Under the pieces are notes generated by a model that was not told the DNA's origin, did not search any database, and worked only from the letters and a program-made list of their open reading frames with translations. 18,038 bases of DNA, taken from contig DKEW01000074.1 in assembly GCA_002452265.1 (NCBI GenBank), positions 51,833 through 69,870 of the forward strand. The letters run 5' to 3'. How positions within the stretch are numbered: the stretch's first letter is position 1; each line of letters starts with the position of its first letter. Made by a program: the position numbers and the translations under genes. The stretch comes from Pelobacter sp. UBA6812. Its GTDB lineage: Bacteria > Desulfobacterota > Desulfuromonadia > Desulfuromonadales > Syntrophotaleaceae. Shown here one piece after another: positions 14,366 to 18,038 of this stretch.

Positions 14366-15628
14366 CTATTTGGCGGTTGCGATTAATTGATCCGCTAGGG
14401 CGAATCCAAGCAGTATCTCTCTGTTGATGCCGAGCCCGGGGAAAAGCCACTCGGGGATAGCTATCAGGAGGTTGTGCCGCGGCATGGAGCAGGGCAGGCC
14501 GCACAGTTTGATGTACCCCCTGTGAGGGCGAGTCCTTGAGGGCAGGCATACCTCTTCAACCTCGAAATCGGCAAAGGCCAATAACGGCCGCAATCGTTGG
14601 TCTATGTCCTTGCAAGTATAAGGCAGCTTGCCGTTGTGTACACCTGCCTCGATTATAAATCGTATCCCCTCCGGAAAATCGCATCTGGTCACAAGTAAAG
14701 GTACCGCACCGGCAAGAACGAAACGTTCCGCCAGAAAAGCGGTTATCTGTCCACGGATGGGGGTGGTTCTCCAGGTTGGGCGCGTTGCGCAAAGCATTTG
14801 TTGGCGTTTTTTGTTTGCGACCGTGAAAAAGGACAATGCATCCTGACTGGCTAAAATGAACTTCCCGGCACGTATATTTTGTCCATCCCGGAGGCAGATG
14901 CCTTGAAGGCGGCGACCGAGCCAATCCAGCGTTTCAATTTGGGTGCAGGGAATTTCTGTCACATGGAACTGTTTGGTGCGACGGGATAACAGATCTAAAA
15001 AGGCATCATTGTTGAAGGTTTTGGGCAAGCAGGACCAGTGCCACAAAAGGGCTGCCTGGGCAATGCTGAGCATATCTACGGGCAGCCCTGACAGGCCGCC
15101 GAAAAGATCCCGCAACAGGTTGTTGGCTTCATGGTCGGTGTGCTTATCCAGGAAGCAGGACAGTGATGCACCGAGATAGAGCCTGTCTCGGAGAGGCTTG
15201 CAGCCTGTAGCAGCGAGGCGAATCTGGCCGCGCAGGCTGAACAGCGCAGAAGGTTTTATTGCGGTGAGGGCCCGAGACAGCTTTGCGCCCGCTAGGTCAA
15301 GCTTATGCAGAACACGGGCAGGATGGTCGCAGTCGGTGGTTAATTCCCTGCGCCATTCGTCATCCAGAAGCTTGCCGGTGAGGTCCAGGCGGTGTCGCTC
15401 TCCAATAAGCTGTAGATTGCCGGCAGCTTGCAGTTGAGACCGGTCGGCGCCGAGGGTGATAAGAAGTTTTTCCAGATGGCCACAGTAGGGCAATGCGGGT
15501 GGTAAAGTGGCAGGCTGCTCATCGCCGCACATCAGAATCCGACGGCCGCGCCTGCCGGCAAGAAATGCCGCGATACGAACTGCCGGACCGTTGCCGAAGA
15601 TAATGGCGTCAAAATGATGCGACTTCAC
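14366..15628 (-). CDS. Putative FAD/NAD(P)-binding oxidoreductase-like protein of unknown substrate
   Basis: 420 residues. The N-terminus has a beta-alpha-beta dinucleotide-binding pattern, FDAIIFGNGPAVRIAAFLAG (6-25), but the third glycine of GxGxxG is Val (GNGPAV). A mid-protein block (GLSGLPVDMLSIAQAALLWHW, then LQGICLRDGQNIRAGKFILASQDAL) resembles the substrate/FAD region of amine-oxidase or phytoene-desaturase-like flavoproteins, in which a catalogued flavin-dependent side chain is followed by 'xxx-AGKFILAS'. The C-terminal stretch includes HRGYIKLCGLPCSMPRHNLLIA. I do not recognise a specific enzyme. The frame is open further upstream, but GTG 15628 is preferred: it has AGGAAA upstream and falls 46 bases after the DUF523 stop, whereas longer versions would overlap that gene. 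It lies between the DUF523 gene and rpmB on the same strand. Confidence 0.75.
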   Translation of the reverse strand: MKSHHFDAIIFGNGPAVRIAAFLAGRRGRRILMCGDEQPATLPPALPYCGHLEKLLITLGADRSQLQAAGNLQLIGERHRLDLTGKLLDDEWRRELTTDCDHPARVLHKLDLAGAKLSRALTAIKPSALFSLRGQIRLAATGCKPLRDRLYLGASLSCFLDKHTDHEANNLLRDLFGGLSGLPVDMLSIAQAALLWHWSCLPKTFNNDAFLDLLSRRTKQFHVTEIPCTQIETLDWLGRRLQGICLRDGQNIRAGKFILASQDALSFFTVANKKRQQMLCATRPTWRTTPIRGQITAFLAERFVLAGAVPLLVTRCDFPEGIRFIIEAGVHNGKLPYTCKDIDQRLRPLLAFADFEVEEVCLPSRTRPHRGYIKLCGLPCSMPRHNLLIAIPEWLFPGLGINREILLGFALADQLIATAK

Positions 15629-15674
15629 CGAAAGGATTTCCTGTCTAGAGATTGTCGGATAAAGATCGGGGCAG

Positions 15675-16124
15675 TTAAATATTTTCTTCGCTGAATACCT
15701 GCAGGCCGTTGCGTTGCAGTAGCGCCGTGGTAACTCCCTGTCCCGCGACTCTTGAGCCTGCACGGCAGATCCGGTGAACTCCGCAGGAAGGACTGCCATC
15801 CTTGAACAGGGCGCGGGAACATTCGGCCAGCAGAGCGACCTTCAGAGTTTCCATAGCGCCTTTGATAAAAACGCTGTTCATGTCGGTTTGATCGGCGTTT
15901 ATGACACAACCGCGGTTATCCAGTACGTCATGTCCGCTGCCGGTGGCAAAAAAAGTCATGGGGCGCGGGGTCGGCAGGCCTGCCAGTTGTTCGGGGCAGA
16001 CGGGGACCGGCAGCAGGTTGTGGTTGCGCAGGTAATTCAGCACCTTTTCGTTATGCTTGCTTCGTCCATCGTAGCGGGTCGACAGGCCAAGCAGGCAGGC
16101 GCTGACCAGGATCGGTTGCGGCAT
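15675..16124 (-). CDS. DUF523 family protein, TudS-like [4Fe-4S] enzyme
   Basis: 149 residues with the DUF523 motifs LVSACLLGLSTRYDGRSK (6-23), PVCPEQLAGLPTPR (41-54) and LFKDGSPSCGV (107-115-ish). Three cysteines, C10, C43 and C114, fall at the family's conserved positions. Characterised DUF523 proteins (TudS, thiouracil desulfidase) use three such cysteines to hold a [4Fe-4S] cluster whose free iron binds the sulfur of the thionucleobase. The natural substrate of this copy is unknown; tRNA-derived or other thiolated compounds are possible. The ATG at 16124 follows AAGGAAG on the - strand. It lies downstream of a hairpin behind purN and 46 bases before the oxidoreductase-like gene, so those two may be co-transcribed. 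Confidence 0.85.
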   Translation of the reverse strand: MPQPILVSACLLGLSTRYDGRSKHNEKVLNYLRNHNLLPVPVCPEQLAGLPTPRPMTFFATGSGHDVLDNRGCVINADQTDMNSVFIKGAMETLKVALLAECSRALFKDGSPSCGVHRICRAGSRVAGQGVTTALLQRNGLQVFSEENI

Positions 16125-16153
16125 GGCAGCTTCCTTTTTGCTGATAACAAAGC

Positions 16154-16183
16154 GGCCGGGTCCCTGTAAAAAGAAACCCGGCC
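16154..16183 (-). terminator. Hairpin behind purN, probable terminator
   Basis: GGCCGGGT (16154-16161) pairs with ACCCGGCC (16176-16183), eight base pairs with a 14-base loop, 21 bases past the purN stop on the - strand. The following - strand bases, GCTTTGTTATC, are a weak T-tract, so termination may be partial and allow some read-through into the DUF523 gene. On the + strand the run after the stem (TCTATTTTAT) is better, but no + strand gene ends here. Confidence 0.5.
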
Positions 16184-16204
16184 TCTATTTTATATGTGGC
16201 GTAC

Positions 16205-16879
16205 TTAGACCGCCGGCGGATTTAGCAGAGCCTGATGGTCTGGGGTTGTCGAAGGGGAGATGCGTACATGACGTCCTTCGATGCGCAAGCGTCCCTCGGC
16301 ATAGAGTTGAATGGCACGCGGATAAATGCGGTGTTCCTGCTCAAGAATGCGTTGAGAGAGCGTTGTCTCATCATCATTATCCAACACCGGAACCGCAGCT
16401 TGGATAATGATAGGGCCGCTATCAACCCCGGGATCTACAAAATGTACCGTACAGCCTGCTACTTTAACACCGTATTCCAGGGCCTGCCGCTGACTGTTGA
16501 CGCCGGGAAATGCCGGCAGCAGGGCAGGGTGGATATTCATGATGCGCTGGGGGAAGGCCTCCAGAAAAACCGGGGTAAGGATGCGCATGAATCCGGCCAG
16601 TACGATCAATTCCACTTCAGCCTTGTGTAAGGCTGCCACCATGGCCCGATCGAAAGCTTCGCGGTCGGGGAACTCCTGATGGTCGACAACAACAACCGGA
16701 ATCCCAGCCTTACGCGCCCGTTTTAACGCACCGGATTGTGGTTTGTTGCTTAAAACCAGAACGATTTCGGCGGGCAATAATCCCTTTTGGCACTGGTCTA
16801 AAATCGCCTGTAAATTACTGCCGCCGCCGGACGCCAGCACGCCAAGCCGCAATTTTTTACTCAACGTTTCTTCCCCCAT
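16205..16879 (-). CDS. purN: Phosphoribosylglycinamide formyltransferase
   Basis: 224 residues, slightly longer than E. coli PurN (212). It has the phosphate loop VLASGGGSNLQAI (14-26), MNIHPALLPAFPG with catalytic N115 and H117, and CTVHFVDPGVDSGPII with D153. These three equal E. coli N106, H108 and D144 at a constant offset of nine. It transfers formyl from 10-formyl-THF to glycinamide ribonucleotide, step three of purine synthesis. ATG 16879 is given as the start, but it has no clear ribosome site. A TTG five codons inside (16864) is preceded by GGGGGAAG at good spacing and may be the real start, giving a more family-like N-terminus. It follows purM after 11 bases, an operon. Confidence 0.95.
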   Translation of the reverse strand: MGEETLSKKLRLGVLASGGGSNLQAILDQCQKGLLPAEIVLVLSNKPQSGALKRARKAGIPVVVVDHQEFPDREAFDRAMVAALHKAEVELIVLAGFMRILTPVFLEAFPQRIMNIHPALLPAFPGVNSQRQALEYGVKVAGCTVHFVDPGVDSGPIIIQAAVPVLDNDDETTLSQRILEQEHRIYPRAIQLYAEGRLRIEGRHVRISPSTTPDHQALLNPPAV

Positions 16880-16890
16880 AAACTACGTTT

Positions 16891-17943
16891 TTAGACCAGG
16901 GTGACGGTCGGTTCGCCGTCTTCGGCACTCTTGGCAATTTCACCGATGATGAAAGCGGTCTCTTTGAGGCCGGAAAGGCGTACCATGATTTCTTCTGCTT
17001 CCGCCTCGGGCACTACCAGCACCATGCCGATACCGTAATTGAGGGTCCGGTACATTTCTTCTTCGTCGATATTGCCGGCCTTGCGCAGTAATTCGAAGAT
17101 GGGGGGTTTGGGCCAGCTATCCTTGTTAATGATGGCCTGGCAGTTGTTCGGCATCATTCTGGGGATGTTTTCCACCAGGCCGCCGCCGGTGATGTGTGCC
17201 ATCCCCTTGATCTGGAAATCGCGCAACAGGTTGAGGATGGTTTTGACGTAAATCCGGGTAGGGATCAGCAGTTCTTCGCCCACGGTTTGCTCGAGTTCTT
17301 CGACCCTGGAGTCAACGTTCAGGCCGAGGTGTTCAAACAACACCTTGCGTGCCAGGGAGTAGCCGTTGGAATGCAGTCCACTGGAAGCCAGTCCGATGAG
17401 GCGGTCGCCGACGGTGATGCTGGAACCGTCGATGATATTGTTGTTGTCGACGATGCCGACGGTGAAACCGGCCAGGTCATATTCGCCTTCGGAATAAAAT
17501 CCAGGCATTTCAGCTGTTTCTCCGCCGATCAAAGCGCAACCAGCCTGGATACAGCCTTCTGCTATGCCTTTGACGACCTCCTGAGCTTTTTCAGGAGAAA
17601 GCTTGCCGGTGGCCAGGTAATCAAGGAAAAACAACGGCTCTGCACCTTGCACCACGATGTCGTTAACGCACATGGCTACCAGGTCGATGCCGACAGTGTC
17701 GTGCTTGTCCATCATGAAGGCGAGCTTGAGCTTGGTGCCGACGCCGTCGGTGGAGGCTACCAGGGTAGGTTTTTTGTATTTGTCGGCATGCAGCGAGAAT
17801 AGACCGCCAAATCCCCCGATGTCGGTGAGTACCTCAGGTCGGGACGTGGCCTTAACCAGAGGCTTGATGAGTTGCACAAAACGGTTGCCTGCGTCGATAT
17901 CAACACCGGCATCTTTATAGGTCATTTTTTTCGGGTCGCTCAA
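16891..17943 (-). CDS. purM: Phosphoribosylformylglycinamidine cyclo-ligase (AIR synthetase)
   Basis: 350 residues (E. coli 345). Signatures in order: TYKDAGVDIDAGN (8-20), DGVGTKLKLA (66-75), CVNDIVVQGAEPLFFLDYLA (92-111), GGETAEMPGFY (140-150), GLASSGLHSNGYSLAR (184-199) and HITGGGLVENIPRM. It converts FGAM to AIR with ATP, the fifth step of purine synthesis; a homodimer in related species. The start is TTG at 17943, with GAGAGG five bases upstream on the - strand; the first ATG (17925) has no ribosome site. A good promoter lies 40-68 bases upstream. It is the first gene of a purM-purN operon. Confidence 0.96.
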   Translation of the reverse strand: MSDPKKMTYKDAGVDIDAGNRFVQLIKPLVKATSRPEVLTDIGGFGGLFSLHADKYKKPTLVASTDGVGTKLKLAFMMDKHDTVGIDLVAMCVNDIVVQGAEPLFFLDYLATGKLSPEKAQEVVKGIAEGCIQAGCALIGGETAEMPGFYSEGEYDLAGFTVGIVDNNNIIDGSSITVGDRLIGLASSGLHSNGYSLARKVLFEHLGLNVDSRVEELEQTVGEELLIPTRIYVKTILNLLRDFQIKGMAHITGGGLVENIPRMMPNNCQAIINKDSWPKPPIFELLRKAGNIDEEEMYRTLNYGIGMVLVVPEAEAEEIMVRLSGLKETAFIIGEIAKSAEDGEPTVTLV

Positions 17944-17982
17944 GGGAACCTCTCTTCTCTTTGGTAAAAAGTATGACGCCCA

Positions 17983-18011
17983 TTTTTAAATCAACCGTTT
18001 TAGGTTGTCAA
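17983..18011 (-). promoter_or_regulatory. Sigma-70-like promoter for purM-purN with an inverted repeat in the spacer
   Basis: On the - strand a perfect TTGACA (18011-18006) and TAAAAA (17988-17983, four of six) are separated by exactly 17 bases. The spacer and -35 region contain CAACC and GGTTG arms separated by TAAAAC, and AACGG-type flanks, which could be an operator. Position and direction fit expression of purM and purN. Confidence 0.6.
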
Positions 18012-18038
18012 CGGCAAAGTCCCATGTAGCTTACGATG

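Noticed and set aside
17194..17802. A 202-codon + strand frame opposite purM.
   Set aside because: Shadow of purM; low-complexity Asp/Val/Gly-rich translation with no motif.

Overview
The window looks like chromosomal DNA of a Gram-negative bacterium of the Desulfuromonadia (Geobacter / Pelobacter / Syntrophotalea type). This is an inference from three things: the gene order yicC-gmk-rpoZ-rel-ridA, the RelA/SpoT TGS/ACT architecture and the style of the lipopolysaccharide (LPS) core genes. No 16S rRNA or other definitive marker is present. The genes are tightly packed and no stretch over about 230 bases lacks a gene. No tRNA, rRNA, CRISPR array, insertion sequence or integrase was seen.

Region 1 (1-9261, + strand) concerns the cell surface. 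It opens inside an ArnT/PMT-type (GT39) membrane glycosyltransferase. Next come a WaaG (RfaG)-like LPS core glucosyltransferase, a distinctly AT-rich sulfotransferase gene, two further GT4 glycosyltransferases and a conserved protein of unknown function that may be related to deoxyhypusine synthase. The region ends with hldE and gmhB, overlapping by 14 bases, which make the ADP-heptose precursor of the LPS inner core. Core sugar supply (HldE, GmhB), core assembly (WaaG and two GT4 enzymes) and possible decoration (GT39, sulfotransferase) are therefore encoded side by side. The sulfotransferase gene is much more AT-rich than hldE and is probably a recent acquisition.

Region 2 (9287-13993, + strand) is housekeeping and stringent response: yicC (RNase), gmk (guanylate kinase), rpoZ (RNA polymerase omega), a strong terminator, a long RelA/SpoT-family gene, and ridA behind a hairpin-rich 219-base leader. 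The most notable observation is in the Rel protein. Its synthetase domain has the RXKD motif of bifunctional Rel/SpoT enzymes, but four of the eight classical (p)ppGpp-hydrolase residues are changed (E-D to Q-Q, D to E, N to D) in a gapless alignment position by position. It is predicted to be biased to synthesis or to synthesise only.

Region 3 (14021-18038, - strand) is convergent to region 2 and separated from it by a 14-bp-stem bidirectional terminator. In transcription order it holds purM and purN (11 bases apart, behind a good sigma-70-like promoter), a hairpin, a DUF523/TudS-like gene, a poorly known Rossmann/FAD-type oxidoreductase-like gene, and rpmB (ribosomal protein L28) with its own likely promoter.
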